A DNA stretch of 64,000 bases from contig NZ_PDBS01000001.1 in assembly GCF_002572525.1 (NCBI RefSeq), positions 3,224,001 through 3,288,000 of the forward strand, read 5' to 3'. The first letter of the stretch is position 1, and every line of letters begins with the position of its first letter. The translations under genes and the position numbers were made by a program. Shown piece by piece: positions 45,947 to 55,973 of this stretch. Source of the DNA: Natrinema sp. CBA1119 (GTDB lineage: Archaea; Halobacteriota; Halobacteria; Halobacteriales; Natrialbaceae). The notes beneath the pieces are model-generated. The model was not told the DNA's origin. It was given only the letters and a program-made list of their open reading frames with translations, and made no database searches.

Positions 45947-47906
45947 TCAATTGTGCTCGCCGCGTCGCTCCTGCTCGTCCGTCGAGACAAGCCGGTGGAC
46001 TGCACCCTCTCCCTCCACCGTCGACGTGGTGGTGGTGAGGACGTATAGTTCGCCGTCGCCCCCCGACCGAAGCCGTAGACGAATCCCGTCGGTCGCCCGT
46101 CTTCGGCGGCATCACCCTCGAGCTGAATCCGTTCGATCGGCCACAGTCCGTCCCGAGTGGTCCCCTCGCTGGGTTCGGTCTCCTCGTCGTCTCCCGTCGG
46201 CGGTTCGAGGAACGTGTCCTCGGCGCCGCCACCGACATCGACCTCGTCGAGCCATTCCTCGGGCGGTCGGGCGAGGAACACCGTTCCCGGGTCTTCGCCG
46301 TCCCGACTCCAGTCGCCGAAGACGTACGTGTTCTCCAGTTCGTCGATTTCGCTGTCGGTGTAGAGGTAGCCGCCGGTGATAGAGACGCCGACCGGCTCGC
46401 TGGTCTCCTCGGCGTCTTCGCCGTCCTCGGCCCCAGCGGACTCGAGGAGTCCGAGGTCGTGTGGGTATTCGATGACCGGATCGAGTAATTCTTCGCCGTC
46501 TCTGACGTCCTCGGGCGTGCTTTCGGGACAGTCTTCGGCCGGTTCGGAGGGCGTTTCGGTACTGAAGCAGTGGGTCCCCTCCTTGACGTTCCAGCTGTAA
46601 TTGCCGCCGCGCTGGACGTGATTGACGCTCTCGAAGAGGTTCTGTCCGACGTCGGCCATCAGGAACTCTCCCTCGCCGGTGAACGACATCCCGCCCCACG
46701 GGTTGCGCATCCCCCACGCGTAGTACTCGTCGAGGTGCCCCTCGGCGTCGACCAGCGGATTGTCGTCCGGAATACCGTACGCGCGCTCGTCGCCCTCGGC
46801 GTCGCCGCCGTCTTCGGACGTCTCCGACGTCTCGCCGTCCACGTCAACGTCGAGTCGCAAGATTCCGCCGAGGAGATTCTCCGCCGTGTCCTGCCCGTTA
46901 CCGCCCTCGTTCTCGTCGTACCAGTCATCGACGTGACCCGTTCCCGTGTCGTTCGCACCGCCGCCGTCGCCGGTCGCCACGTAGAGATAGCCGTCGGGAC
47001 CGAAGGCGATCGGGCCCGAATTGTGGTTGAACTGTGGTTCCGGAATTTCGAGGAGCGTCCGCTCGGAATCGGGATCGGCCGTCGAGTGCTCCTCGTCTGC
47101 GGTCCGGAACTCCGAGAGGACGAACGTGTGATCGTACTCCTCGGGGTTCCCTCCCGCGGTGGCGAACTGTACCGGACGAAAAATCGACCGTTGTCCTCGA
47201 ACTCGGGGTGGAAGGCGAGTCCGAGGAGGCCGCGCTCGTCGAAGTCCTGGAATTCGACAAGTTGGTCCGAGACGTCGAGGAACGGCTCCTCCTGGAGGCC
47301 GTCGTCGTTGTGAACGTAGATGTACCCCGTCTGGTCGACGATGAACCGCCGGTCCGCGTCTTCATCCGCTACTTGGAGCGTAACGGGGGCGGTCAACCCC
47401 TCTGCTACCGTCTCCAGGCCTACGGTCGGCCCCTCACCGATGAGTTGCGTGGGTTCGGCGGCTTCCTCACCGTCAGCCGTCTCACCGACGAATTCGATAT
47501 CGCCACGCATCGACTGGGGGTGTGGCCCACAGTAGTACTCGGCCATCGATTCCTCGGCGGTGAACTCGACGGTCTGCGTTTTGCCCGACTCGGAGAAGAG
47601 ATCCGTACTGACGAGGTCATTGCCGTCTTCGTCTTCGATGTTGAAGTTGTGCTGTGCCCCATCGAGGTTCTCCCAGGTGAGCGTATACTCCTGGCCTGCT
47701 TCAAGTCGAAGCGTCGGATTCCGTTCGTCCGCGATTTCGTCGGGTGACTGGCCGATCCAGCCGCTCGTTCTGCCACCGAGTTCGATCTCGCTGGGGAACG
47801 CTTCCTGAGCGCCGACTGTCGGCGCGAGCCCTGCGGCGGTGAGCGCTGCGGATGATTTGAGAACAGTCCGTCTCGACAGCCGATTTTCGCTGTTCTGTCT
47901 CGTCAT
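45947..47906 (-). pseudogene. Cupredoxin-soluble glucose dehydrogenase-like fusion, split by two single-base frameshifts
   Basis: If two bases are restored this frame encodes about 653 residues closely similar to the intact neighbour at 48234-50363. It has a Tat motif (SRRTVLKSSAALTAAG), a cupredoxin domain with copper ligands (AQHNFN, then EYYCGPHPQSMRG: Cys, His, Met), and a PQQ-type soluble glucose dehydrogenase propeller (DERGLLGLAFHPEF, DGYLYVATGDGG, YYAWGMRNPWG, YSWNVKEGTHCF). The reading frame is lost at the G-run 47143-47146 and again at the C-run 46059-46064. Adding one base in each restores the neighbour's sequence to the end (TGA at 45947). Either a decaying gene or homopolymer sequencing errors. 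Confidence 0.85.
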
Positions 47907-48233
47907 TGTGTCGAATACGGAGAGGTCGTGGAAAGCTATCACGTCTGTTAGCCTTTCACAGACCACATTGCGTGGTTTCTAACTCGGCCAATAAAGCGTC
48001 CTGACCGTTTCGAAAACAAGAAGAAATTATACGGAAGCTGAAACGATAATAGTCAGTTATCTCCGATATCGATCGTCTCTGATGGCCGAAAGACGCGCTC
48101 TAAGTGCCGTTCGTCGCGGATCAGCGCGACGATAGTCGGCGGACGGATCCACTGCACAAACCGATCACTCGCACTCGAGCGGTATCTCGATCGAAAAGAC
48201 GAACGGCGGGTCGATTGTCGGCGCGTTCCGCGA
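47907..48233. other. Gap between the two cupredoxin-dehydrogenase paralogues
   Basis: A 327-bp gap without a gene. On the minus strand GCTTTATTGG (about 47987-47996) is a candidate promoter for the frameshifted copy, about 85 bp before its ATG. The 47998-48060 part is AT-richer. Confidence 0.45.
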
Positions 48234-50363
48234 TTACTCGTCGTCTGCGGTCTCGTTTCCGGTTTCCGACTCCGTCTCGTTGCCCGACTCGTCCGCCTCT
48301 TCCTCTTTTGTTTCGTCGGCTCCCTCGCCGCCTTCTTCCGCCTGATCGTCTTCGGCCTCCTCGTCTTCCGATTCGCCCCCTTCGGCCGCTTGGTCTTCAG
48401 TCCCCACCGCGTTCTCGTGTTCTTCGATCGCCTCGCCTTCGCCTTCGGGAACGATCCGGTACACTTCGCCGGTCTCGCCCTCGGTGTAGCGAGCGGTCGT
48501 CAGCACGTAGAGTTCGTCGTCGTGGTCCCGCCCGAACGCGAGGACGAAGCGGTTGAGATTTCCGTTCTCGGAGCCGCCGACGGAGAGCTCCTGGATCTCC
48601 CAGAGGTCGTCTTCCGACCGGTCGTTGGTCGGTTCGTACTCGTTGACCGGCGAGGCGAACAGTCTTCCGTCGGGCGTTTCGAACGCCCTGCTCCAGTCGC
48701 CGTAGACGTACATGTCCTCGAGCTCGGAGACCGTGTCACCCTCGTAGACGTAGCCGCCGGTGATCGAGATCCCGACCGTTTCGTCGCCGACCTGGTGGGG
48801 ATACTCGATAACGGGATCGAGGAGGTCCTCGCCGCCACGGACGTCGTCCGGCGTCGCGTTCGGACAGTCCTCTCCCGGTTCGTTGGGGTTCTCGGTGCTG
48901 AAACAATGCGTCGCCTCCTTGACGTTCCAGCCGTAGTTGCCGCCGTTCTCGACGATGTTGACCTCCTCGAACAGGTTCTGTCCGACGTCGGCGACGAAGA
49001 ACTGCCCCTCGCTGTCGAAGGACGCTCGCCAGGGGTTGCGCAGCCCCCACGCGTAGTACTCATCGAGGCCTTCGTCGCTGTCGACGAACGGGTTGTCGTC
49101 TGGAATCCCGTACGACTCACCGTTTTCGCCCTCGCTGTCGACGTCGAGCCGGAGGATGCTCCCGAGAAAGTTTTCCGTCGTGTTCTGTGCGTTACCACCT
49201 TCGTTGTCGTCGTACCAGTCCTCGACGTGACCCAGTCCGGTGTCGTCGGCGTCGCCGCCGTCGCCGAGGGGCACGTAGAGGTAGTCGTCCGGTCCGAAGA
49301 GGACCGCACCGGCGTTGTGGTTGAACTGCGGCTCCGGCACCTCAAGCAGGACCGTCTCGGAGTCGGGATCGGCCGTCTCGTGGTCGTCTCCTTCGGTTGT
49401 AAACTCCGAGAGGACGGCGGTGTGGTCGTAGTCCTCGGGTGTGTCGTCGGTCGGGGGTGCGCTGTACCGGACGAAGAAGCGGCCGTTCTCTTCGAACTCG
49501 GGGTGGAAGGCGAGTCCGAGGAGGCCGCGCTCGTCGAAGCCGGCGTCGGTCGCCTCGCCGACCTCGACCATTCGATCGGTGAGGTCGAGGAACGGCTCCG
49601 CTCGCAGCCCGGCGGTTCCGTTCCCGGCTCCCATGCCGTCTTCGTTGTCGGTTTCAGCCTCGGTCTCGTTACCGGCCTCGGTCTCGTTACCGGCAGCCAT
49701 CCCGTTCTCGTCCGTCATGCCGTTTTCGCCACCGCCGTCGGCTCCCGTCTCGAGGACGCGGATCTGTCCGGGCTGATCGACGACGTAGTACCGGTCTTCC
49801 TGTCCCGGTGCGACCTCGAAGCCGACCGGGGAGGTGAAGCCGCCTGCGACCCGTTCGAGGCCGATCGTCGGCCCTTCCGTCACGACATCCTCTTGGGTTT
49901 CCTCAGCGTCCCCGTCTCCTCCCTCGGCCCCGGCCAACTGGATGTCGCCTCGCATCGAGTTCGGATGGACCGAGCAATAATACTCCGCCATCTCGGCGGT
50001 CGCCTCGAACTCGAGGGTCAGCGTCTCTCCCTCGTCGCCCATGATCTCGGTTCCTTCGAGTTCCTCTCCCTCCGAGTCGAGGAGAACGAAATCGTGCTGG
50101 AGTCCGTCGAGGTTCTCCCACGTGACGACGTATGTTTGTCCCTCCTCGAGTTCCAGCGTCGGATTCGTCTCGCCTTCGATATCGGACGGCGCTTGGCCGA
50201 CCCAGCCGGCCGTTTCGCCGCCCAGTTCGATCTCCTCGGCCTCCTGTCCGGTCGCGATACCGCCGAGTCCCGCTACGACGCCGGTCGCCGCAGCGCTCTT
50301 CAGGAACAGCCGTCGTGACGAGTCGAGATCCGCTTCGAGTCCCGCTTTGTCTCTGGATACCAT
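48234..50363 (-). CDS. Tat-exported fusion of blue-copper domain and soluble glucose dehydrogenase-like quinoprotein
   Basis: A 709-residue extracellular protein. The Tat motif is SRRLFLKSAAATG and cleavage is likely after ATGQ. Residues about 45-150 form a cupredoxin with type-1 copper ligands, LQHDF (His) and EYYCSVHPNSMRG (Cys, His, Met). Residues about 180-640 match PQQ-dependent aldose-sugar dehydrogenase/sorbosone dehydrogenase (LERVAGGFTSPVGFEV, DERGLLGLAFHPEF, FNHNAGAVLFGPDDYLYVPLGDGGD, YYAWGLRNPWRASF, YGWNVKEATHCF). The last 60 residues are an acidic Glu/Asp tail. The copper domain probably takes electrons from PQQ. MVSRDKAG chosen as start. Confidence 0.88.
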   Translation of the reverse strand: MVSRDKAGLEADLDSSRRLFLKSAAATGVVAGLGGIATGQEAEEIELGGETAGWVGQAPSDIEGETNPTLELEEGQTYVVTWENLDGLQHDFVLLDSEGEELEGTEIMGDEGETLTLEFEATAEMAEYYCSVHPNSMRGDIQLAGAEGGDGDAEETQEDVVTEGPTIGLERVAGGFTSPVGFEVAPGQEDRYYVVDQPGQIRVLETGADGGGENGMTDENGMAAGNETEAGNETEAETDNEDGMGAGNGTAGLRAEPFLDLTDRMVEVGEATDAGFDERGLLGLAFHPEFEENGRFFVRYSAPPTDDTPEDYDHTAVLSEFTTEGDDHETADPDSETVLLEVPEPQFNHNAGAVLFGPDDYLYVPLGDGGDADDTGLGHVEDWYDDNEGGNAQNTTENFLGSILRLDVDSEGENGESYGIPDDNPFVDSDEGLDEYYAWGLRNPWRASFDSEGQFFVADVGQNLFEEVNIVENGGNYGWNVKEATHCFSTENPNEPGEDCPNATPDDVRGGEDLLDPVIEYPHQVGDETVGISITGGYVYEGDTVSELEDMYVYGDWSRAFETPDGRLFASPVNEYEPTNDRSEDDLWEIQELSVGGSENGNLNRFVLAFGRDHDDELYVLTTARYTEGETGEVYRIVPEGEGEAIEEHENAVGTEDQAAEGGESEDEEAEDDQAEEGGEGADETKEEEADESGNETESETGNETADDE

Positions 50364-50837
50364 TGGTTGTGGATCCTCTTCCCCATCCTCGCTCGAGATG
50401 TCTATAAATCGGAGATACCGTTGCACCGGAAACACAATACTTGCCGGTGCAGGCGGCGGCGGTCAGGCCGGCTGGTGGCGAAATCCGCGCGTTTCGCGTC
50501 GCTCGTCGATTTGTTCCACTTAACACGATCATTCCGGTGGTAATCACAGTTAGTGTTAGATCTCATTGAACTCACCGGATCGATGCAGTTCTGGTCGACA
50601 GGATCTGTAGCGTCCAGATCGGTCGATCCACTGCGCCGGACGCGGATTCCGTCACCGTTCGAACGAATTCCTCCTAGAGTAGTTATGTACCTCGAATACC
50701 TATCCGTCGAACGGTACGTACGGTCCGAAGCAGCCGAGATCGGACGTGTCGGCCTGGCGTATCGTCGGCGGACGATCGGAGAATCCACCGCCACTCGTTC
50801 TCCTCGACTCGGTTCGAGACGAGCCGCCCTCCGGTGG
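50364..50837. other. Gap, no gene seen
   Basis: 474 bp between the cupredoxin-dehydrogenase start and a leftward cation exchanger stop. It contains the promoter for the former; a GTTAGTGTTAGATCTC stretch and lower G+C occur near 50548-50575. Open frames here lack motifs and acidic bias. Confidence 0.45.
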
Positions 50838-51941
50838 CTACGCATAGTTCGCGATCCAGTAGGCGACGTAGAGCGCGAACAGGGCGATGCCACCGATGCG
50901 GGTGACGCGACCGCGTGCAAGCATGGCGGTGACGACGAGCAGGCTGCCCGCGAGAAACGGCCAGTGGACCGTCAGCACGTCGCCGCCGGTGCCGACAGGG
51001 TGGAGCATGGCGATGATGCCGACGTTTGCCGTCAGATAGAAGACGGTGCTACCGACCACGTTCCCAACGGCCAGTTCCGGGCGGCTCTGTCGAACGGGTT
51101 CGACGGTAAGCGCCAATTCTTCGATCGAGGCGATGAAGCTCAACACCGTCGCCCCGAACGCCAGGCCCGAGATGCCGAAGGCGACGAAAATTCCCTCGGC
51201 GCTGACCACCGTGACCCCGGAGCCGACGGTCATCCCCACGACCGCGAGGACGGCCACGCCGAGGTTGAACAGGCCGCTCCGGTGCTCAAAGGAGGGGACG
51301 AACTCGTCGAGGTCGAGATCCAACTCCGGATCCGACTCCCCGGTCGGTTGTACTCTCGACTCGTCACCCCCGTTCGGCATTCCTGTTTCCGTCTCCGCTC
51401 CCGTCTGCACCGCCGCTTCGCTCTCCGCGTCGGCCTCGAGATCGACCACTTCCTGGAGTTCCGCCGAGAGCAGATACGTCGTTTCGGAGCGGCGCTCGTG
51501 CCAGAAGATGTAGGCGAGCAGCGGGACGAACAACCCGAGGAGGGCCGCTCCCTCGAGCGGATCGATCGTCCCGCCGATCGACAGCGCGAACGCGGGGACG
51601 GGAACGAGAACGAGCAGCACGAGATATGCGCTGGGAACGTCCATCCGAAACGGCACGAGGACCCCCGCGAGTCCGACGGCGACGGCGAGGACAAACAGTG
51701 ATTCCCCGAACACCGTCCCGAGCGCGAGCCTGGGAAGTTCGACGAACGCCGCGGTGATCCCGAGGACGGCGTTCTCGAGGTCGACACCGGCCAGTACGAC
51801 TGCGAGAAAGAAGCCGGAAACGCCGAGCGAAACGGCGCTCTGGGCGACGGCCTCGATGAAGATCTCGACGCACCAGATTACCAGCACGACGCCGACGAGA
51901 AACAGGCCGACGAGGGCCACCGTCGAGCTCGGAACGACCAT
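50838..51941 (-). CDS. CaCA-family (sodium/calcium-type) cation exchanger
   Basis: A 367-residue membrane protein with ten or so helices in two repeats joined by an acidic cytosolic loop (residues about 165-235). The second repeat has GISGLAFGATVLSFIASIEELALTV and ELAVGNVVGSTVFYLTANVGIIA, the alpha-repeat G-N-x-x-G-S signature; the first repeat has FLAVVLAGVDLENAVLGI. It would exchange Ca2+ or another cation for Na+ or H+. A paralogue lies 195 bp upstream in the same direction. Confidence 0.83.
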   Translation of the reverse strand: MVVPSSTVALVGLFLVGVVLVIWCVEIFIEAVAQSAVSLGVSGFFLAVVLAGVDLENAVLGITAAFVELPRLALGTVFGESLFVLAVAVGLAGVLVPFRMDVPSAYLVLLVLVPVPAFALSIGGTIDPLEGAALLGLFVPLLAYIFWHERRSETTYLLSAELQEVVDLEADAESEAAVQTGAETETGMPNGGDESRVQPTGESDPELDLDLDEFVPSFEHRSGLFNLGVAVLAVVGMTVGSGVTVVSAEGIFVAFGISGLAFGATVLSFIASIEELALTVEPVRQSRPELAVGNVVGSTVFYLTANVGIIAMLHPVGTGGDVLTVHWPFLAGSLLVVTAMLARGRVTRIGGIALFALYVAYWIANYA

Positions 51942-52135
51942 GTCCGTGAGCCTACACCACGCTCGTACTTAGTTGCCGATTGCGGTCACGACGAAACGCG
52001 ACCGAGCGGTCGAAGGCGGTCTCGATGGGGACGGTCGCCATCGCCGGTGCCCACGACCTCACTAGTGCCCGCGATCCGGTCGTCACGGCCGTGACAGCGC
52101 TGCCGACGAGACCAGTTCCGCGAACTCACCGAGGC

Positions 52136-53431
52136 TCAGCCACTGATCGGAACGCCACCGAAGACGACGATCGCGATCAGCCAGTAGGCGACGTAGAGCC
52201 CGCCGAGGAGGAAGCCGTGCCACCGTTTCAGCTTCCCCTTGTAGAGGAAGTACGCGGCGAGGGCGGTCACGACGATCACCGTCGGGAGATGGAAGGTGAG
52301 CACGGATCGGGAGATCTCGAGGTCGCTGAGGAGCATGATGACGCCGACGTTTCCCGTCACCGAGAAGAGGACGCTCCCGATGACGTTTCCGACGCCGATC
52401 TCGGGGACCCCCCGTCGAACCGGTTCGATCGTGAGCATGACGTCTTCGAAGGTGAGGATCACCGTCAGGACGGTCGCCCCGAAGACGGTTTCCTCGAGGC
52501 CGAACCCGTCGATAACGACCTCCGACCCGGCCTCGAGCAACATCGACGCGAACACGATGCCGATCAGTGCCAGGACGGAGAGAAGGAGCCAGAGCCACCC
52601 GGACGCGAAGCGACCGCCGACGAGTCGATCCTCGGAGATCTCCGAGAACTCTGCGGGCAACGCGACGCCGCCGTCGGCCTGTATCTCCTCGCCGAGTTCG
52701 GTGGTCCGGAAGACCGGCGTGTCGCGCTGGTACTCTCGAGCGATAATATAACCGAACGCGAGGACGAACGCGACGAGGAGCAGGAGTCCGTGGACGAACG
52801 TCAGCGTTCCGAGGAGCACGAACGGAATTAACATCAGCGGTGCCATCGCGAAGAGGGCGATGTAATCGGACGGGAGATCGACCGGGAAGGGCCTGATGAT
52901 CGCGGCGAGGGCGAGCGTCACGCCGATGATCGCAAGTCCGGTCCCGAGCGCCGTCCCGAGGGCAGCACCCTCGAGGTCGCCGGCCGACAGAACGAGCGCG
53001 AGGATCGTGTCGTCGAACTCGAATCCGGTGAAGAGTATCGCGAGCGCGAACAGCGATATCTTCAATTTCAGCGCCGCTCGAGTGAGATAACTGATCAGCT
53101 TCTCGACGCAGACCGTCAAGAGGACGCCACCGACGACGAGGACGAGCACCGCACCGAGGAGCCCTTGCGCCTCGACGAATCCCTCGATCGCCCCCTCGAG
53201 GCCGCCTTCGTTCTCCGCCGCGTCGACGTCTTCATCCACACTTCCGTCGTCGCCCTGAGCGAGAACCGGCGCGACCGGAACTGCGACGAGCGTCGCGGTC
53301 ACCAGGAGAGCAGCGATGATCCGTCGGACCGATCGACGAGAGAGGCGGCGTCTCGTACCGATCGAGCGCACCGCATTCGCGACTCTCGGACGTTGTGACG
53401 CGATGGCGCTCTCGACGAGGACCTCGAGCAT
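52136..53431 (-). CDS. CaCA-family cation exchanger paralogue with N-terminal signal-like segment
   Basis: A 431-residue membrane protein. Residues about 30-60 are a hydrophobic signal-like helix (IIAALLVTATLVAVPVAPVLAQ) followed by an acidic linker. Alpha-repeat motifs are FALAILFTGFEFDDTILALV in the first half, and FGATVLTVILTFEDVMLTIEP and EIGVGNVIGSVLFSVTGNVGVIM in the second. The acidic residue in each alpha repeat (Glu/Asp) is conserved. It and the neighbour resemble a tandem duplication, though they differ in N-terminus and loop. Confidence 0.83.
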   Translation of the reverse strand: MLEVLVESAIASQRPRVANAVRSIGTRRRLSRRSVRRIIAALLVTATLVAVPVAPVLAQGDDGSVDEDVDAAENEGGLEGAIEGFVEAQGLLGAVLVLVVGGVLLTVCVEKLISYLTRAALKLKISLFALAILFTGFEFDDTILALVLSAGDLEGAALGTALGTGLAIIGVTLALAAIIRPFPVDLPSDYIALFAMAPLMLIPFVLLGTLTFVHGLLLLVAFVLAFGYIIAREYQRDTPVFRTTELGEEIQADGGVALPAEFSEISEDRLVGGRFASGWLWLLLSVLALIGIVFASMLLEAGSEVVIDGFGLEETVFGATVLTVILTFEDVMLTIEPVRRGVPEIGVGNVIGSVLFSVTGNVGVIMLLSDLEISRSVLTFHLPTVIVVTALAAYFLYKGKLKRWHGFLLGGLYVAYWLIAIVVFGGVPISG

Positions 53432-53598
53432 GTGGGTTCCGCATGCGAACCAGTGCCATATAGCTAGCAGGCCGGAGGGATCAGTTCCATGGAAATCCCT
53501 ACACGGAACCCGTGGGAGATTTCTACACGGGCCAGTTGGACACCACTTTCACTACACCACTGTCACTGTCCGACCCATGCATGGACACGAGGAGGATC

Positions 53599-53928
53599 TC
53601 ACGACGGCTCCGATTCCGACTCGCTCTCGTCGTCGAGCGGATCGGCCTGCAGGACGAACGCGCGCTCCGGCGGCGGGGCGATGCGCAACTCGATGCGCCG
53701 AGCGAGTTCGTAGTACTTCCGATTCCCGCGCCTGTAGTGTTCGACCAGCCCGGCGTCCTCGAGCGTCGAGAGGTGGTGGACGGCGGTTTTTCCATCCATT
53801 CCGATCTCCGCTGCGAGTTCCGAGACGTACATCGGTTCCCGCGAGAGTTCCCTGAGAATCGCCAAGCGCGTTCCGTTTCCCAGGGCGTCGATCAGTGTCA
53901 CGCACGTCCGTACGACATCCCGCATCAA
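53599..53928 (-). CDS. ArsR-type winged-helix regulator
   Basis: A 109-residue protein. TLIDALGNGTRLAILRELSREPMYVSELAAEIGMDGKTAVHHLSTLEDAGLVEHYRRGNRKYYEL is a complete ArsR-like winged helix, and the tail is acidic. No Cys metal-binding motif is present. It is divergently placed relative to the amphi-Trp gene and upstream of the exchangers in the same direction, so either could be a target. Confidence 0.88.
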   Translation of the reverse strand: MMRDVVRTCVTLIDALGNGTRLAILRELSREPMYVSELAAEIGMDGKTAVHHLSTLEDAGLVEHYRRGNRKYYELARRIELRIAPPPERAFVLQADPLDDESESESEPS

Positions 53929-54046
53929 GAAAGGTGTCGACGATTCTCACTGTGCTCGCGGTCGAAGCCAGGGGAAGTATGCCATCGATCCGATCTGTCG
54001 AAACGCGTGGATGCAGCTTTATCGGCGTCGTCGTGGGACGACCACT

Positions 54047-54349
54047 ATGAGCGACCGCGTCGACTTCCCCGACGATCGAACCAGCGACCGGCGGACGATT
54101 ACGAGCGGCTTCTTCGAACAGGAGGTGTACCTCTCCAGCGAGGAGACGGCCGCCTTCCTCCACGACCTCGCCGATCAGCTCGAGGCCGGATCCTCGTTTA
54201 CCATCTCCGCGTCGGAGTGGGAGATCCCCTTCGACTACAGTGATCCCGTCGAGGTCGAGATCGAGTTCTCCGAGCAGCGAGAGCGCGAACTCGAGATCGA
54301 ACTCGAGTTCACGGAGCCGTCGGGGGGTGACGAGCTGTCAGTTCGGTAA
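54047..54349 (+). CDS. Amphi-Trp domain protein
   Basis: A 100-residue protein. FEQEVYLSSEETAAFLHDLADQLEAGSSFTISASEWEIPFDYSDPVEVEIEFSE is the amphi-Trp domain, with its conserved Trp (SEWEIP) and beta-strand end. The C-terminus is Glu-rich. Function of the family is unknown; members are common in haloarchaea. ATG at MSDRVDFP preferred over an upstream Met. Confidence 0.82.
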   Translation: MSDRVDFPDDRTSDRRTITSGFFEQEVYLSSEETAAFLHDLADQLEAGSSFTISASEWEIPFDYSDPVEVEIEFSEQRERELEIELEFTEPSGGDELSVR

Positions 54350-54600
54350 GTGGGTGCTCGGGAACAGTCGGTTCGGCAAACGGGTACTGCTATCCGCCGA
54401 CTCGAGAGACCGTCGGGAACAGTGTGCACGACATCGCCGTCGGCGCGGACCGACTCACACCCGCTCGGCCGACATAATGGGTCATGGATGCGGACAAACA
54501 CGAACTTTCGCCCGTGCAACTCGCAATAACCGGTCGGTTTGTCGGGAAACGGTGTGCGCGATTTACACGATTTCGGCTGGTCGGTCCCGCCGTTGCAGTC

Positions 54601-55770
54601 ATGACTATTGACAACACGACCGAGCCGACGACCGGTACCGATTCCCGAGCGAGTGTTTCCCGACGATTTATCCTGGGGAGCATCGCCGCGACGAGCGCGC
54701 TCGCGAGTCTCCCCACGGGCGCGTTCGGACGACAAGACGACGCGGCGGGCGACCTCGAGACGATCGCCGAGTTCGAACCGCCCGCGCTCCCGGAGAATCT
54801 CGCGATCGACGAGCGGGGAACCGTCTACCTGAGTATGGGGCCGTCCGGCGAGATCCGCGCCGTCGACTCCGAGGGGAATCAGTCGTCGGTCGCGACGCTC
54901 GATACCGGCGATCAGGGGCTCCTACTCGGCGTTACCGTCCTCGACGGTACGCTCTATGCCGCGAACGGGTCGGGCCAGCGGGAGACGCACGGCATCTGGC
55001 GCGTCGATCCGGAGGACGGCGACCCCGAGCGGATCGCGTCGCTGTCGCCCGACGAATCGATGCCGAACGGGATCATGCCCGATCCCGCGACGTCGGACGC
55101 GCTGCTCGTCTCCGATCACCTCGGCGGCGCGATCTGGCGCGTGACGACCGACGGCGAAGCCGAGCCGTGGGTTTCGGATCCGTTGCTCGAGCCGGACATG
55201 GACGCCCAGACGCCGGTTGGTGCGGACGGGCTGGCCGTCCATCCGGACGGCGATGTCTACGTCGACAATCTCAACGCGGGATCGGTCATGCGAGTCCCGG
55301 TCGCGGATGACGGGAGCGCCGGAGAGGTAGAACAGGTCGTCCAGGACGAGGGTCTGGTCGGTGCGGACGGCATGACGATCGATGAGGACGGAACCCTCTA
55401 CGTCGCGGTGAACGCGGCGAACGAGGTCGTCCGCGTGACGGACGATCAGGAAATCGAGACGCTCGCCGGCGGCGACCCCCTCGATTTCCCCGCGGACGTC
55501 CACTTCGGGACCACCGAGGAAACCGCGACGTCGCTGTACATCGCGAACTTCGCCTACGGGACCTTCCTCGAGGACGAGGCGGCCGCCGAACCGAGCCTCG
55601 CGAGAGTCGATGTCGGAACAGCCGGTTACTTCCCGGAGACCACCGGCGAAACGCCCGATACGGACGAGAGGGACGACAGCGCTGACGATGATCGATCCAG
55701 AGACCACGATCAGTCCGGAGACCACGATCGATCCGGAGACGACGCGAACGAGACGGACGACGACGAGTGA
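54601..55770 (+). CDS. Tat-exported SMP-30/NHL-like beta-propeller protein
   Basis: A 389-residue protein. Tat motif SRRFILGSIAATSALASLPTGAFG, then a six-bladed propeller with repeats of the form LAIDERGTVYLS, LAVHPDGDVYVDN and MTIDEDGTLYVAVNAAN, typical of SMP-30/gluconolactonase or NHL proteins and of cyanobacterial ScyD/ScyE-annotated proteins. The tail is Asp/Arg/Ser repeats. Extracellular; ligand unknown. Start MTIDNTTEP fits the Tat signal position; an upstream ATG would push the twin Arg too far inside. Confidence 0.82.
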   Translation: MTIDNTTEPTTGTDSRASVSRRFILGSIAATSALASLPTGAFGRQDDAAGDLETIAEFEPPALPENLAIDERGTVYLSMGPSGEIRAVDSEGNQSSVATLDTGDQGLLLGVTVLDGTLYAANGSGQRETHGIWRVDPEDGDPERIASLSPDESMPNGIMPDPATSDALLVSDHLGGAIWRVTTDGEAEPWVSDPLLEPDMDAQTPVGADGLAVHPDGDVYVDNLNAGSVMRVPVADDGSAGEVEQVVQDEGLVGADGMTIDEDGTLYVAVNAANEVVRVTDDQEIETLAGGDPLDFPADVHFGTTEETATSLYIANFAYGTFLEDEAAAEPSLARVDVGTAGYFPETTGETPDTDERDDSADDDRSRDHDQSGDHDRSGDDANETDDDE

Positions 55771-55973
55771 CCCGCGAACGCGCTCGGTCAGTGGTCGATC
55801 GAAAGCGCGATCCCCCGGCGGCTGACGGGGTGTCGTCACGGCGACTGACAGAGCGGCGTTTCGATGGCCGCTCCGAACTCGAGCGACCAGTAGCTGGCAG
55901 TTACGATCGGAAATAACTGCTATGAATCAATGCTTCGAAAGTTATTAATGGAGTGGTGTGGCGGTAGATTTCA

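Noticed and set aside
48390..50318. Rightward 642-codon frame
   Set aside because: Antisense to the cupredoxin-dehydrogenase fusion, whose copper and propeller motifs are unambiguous.
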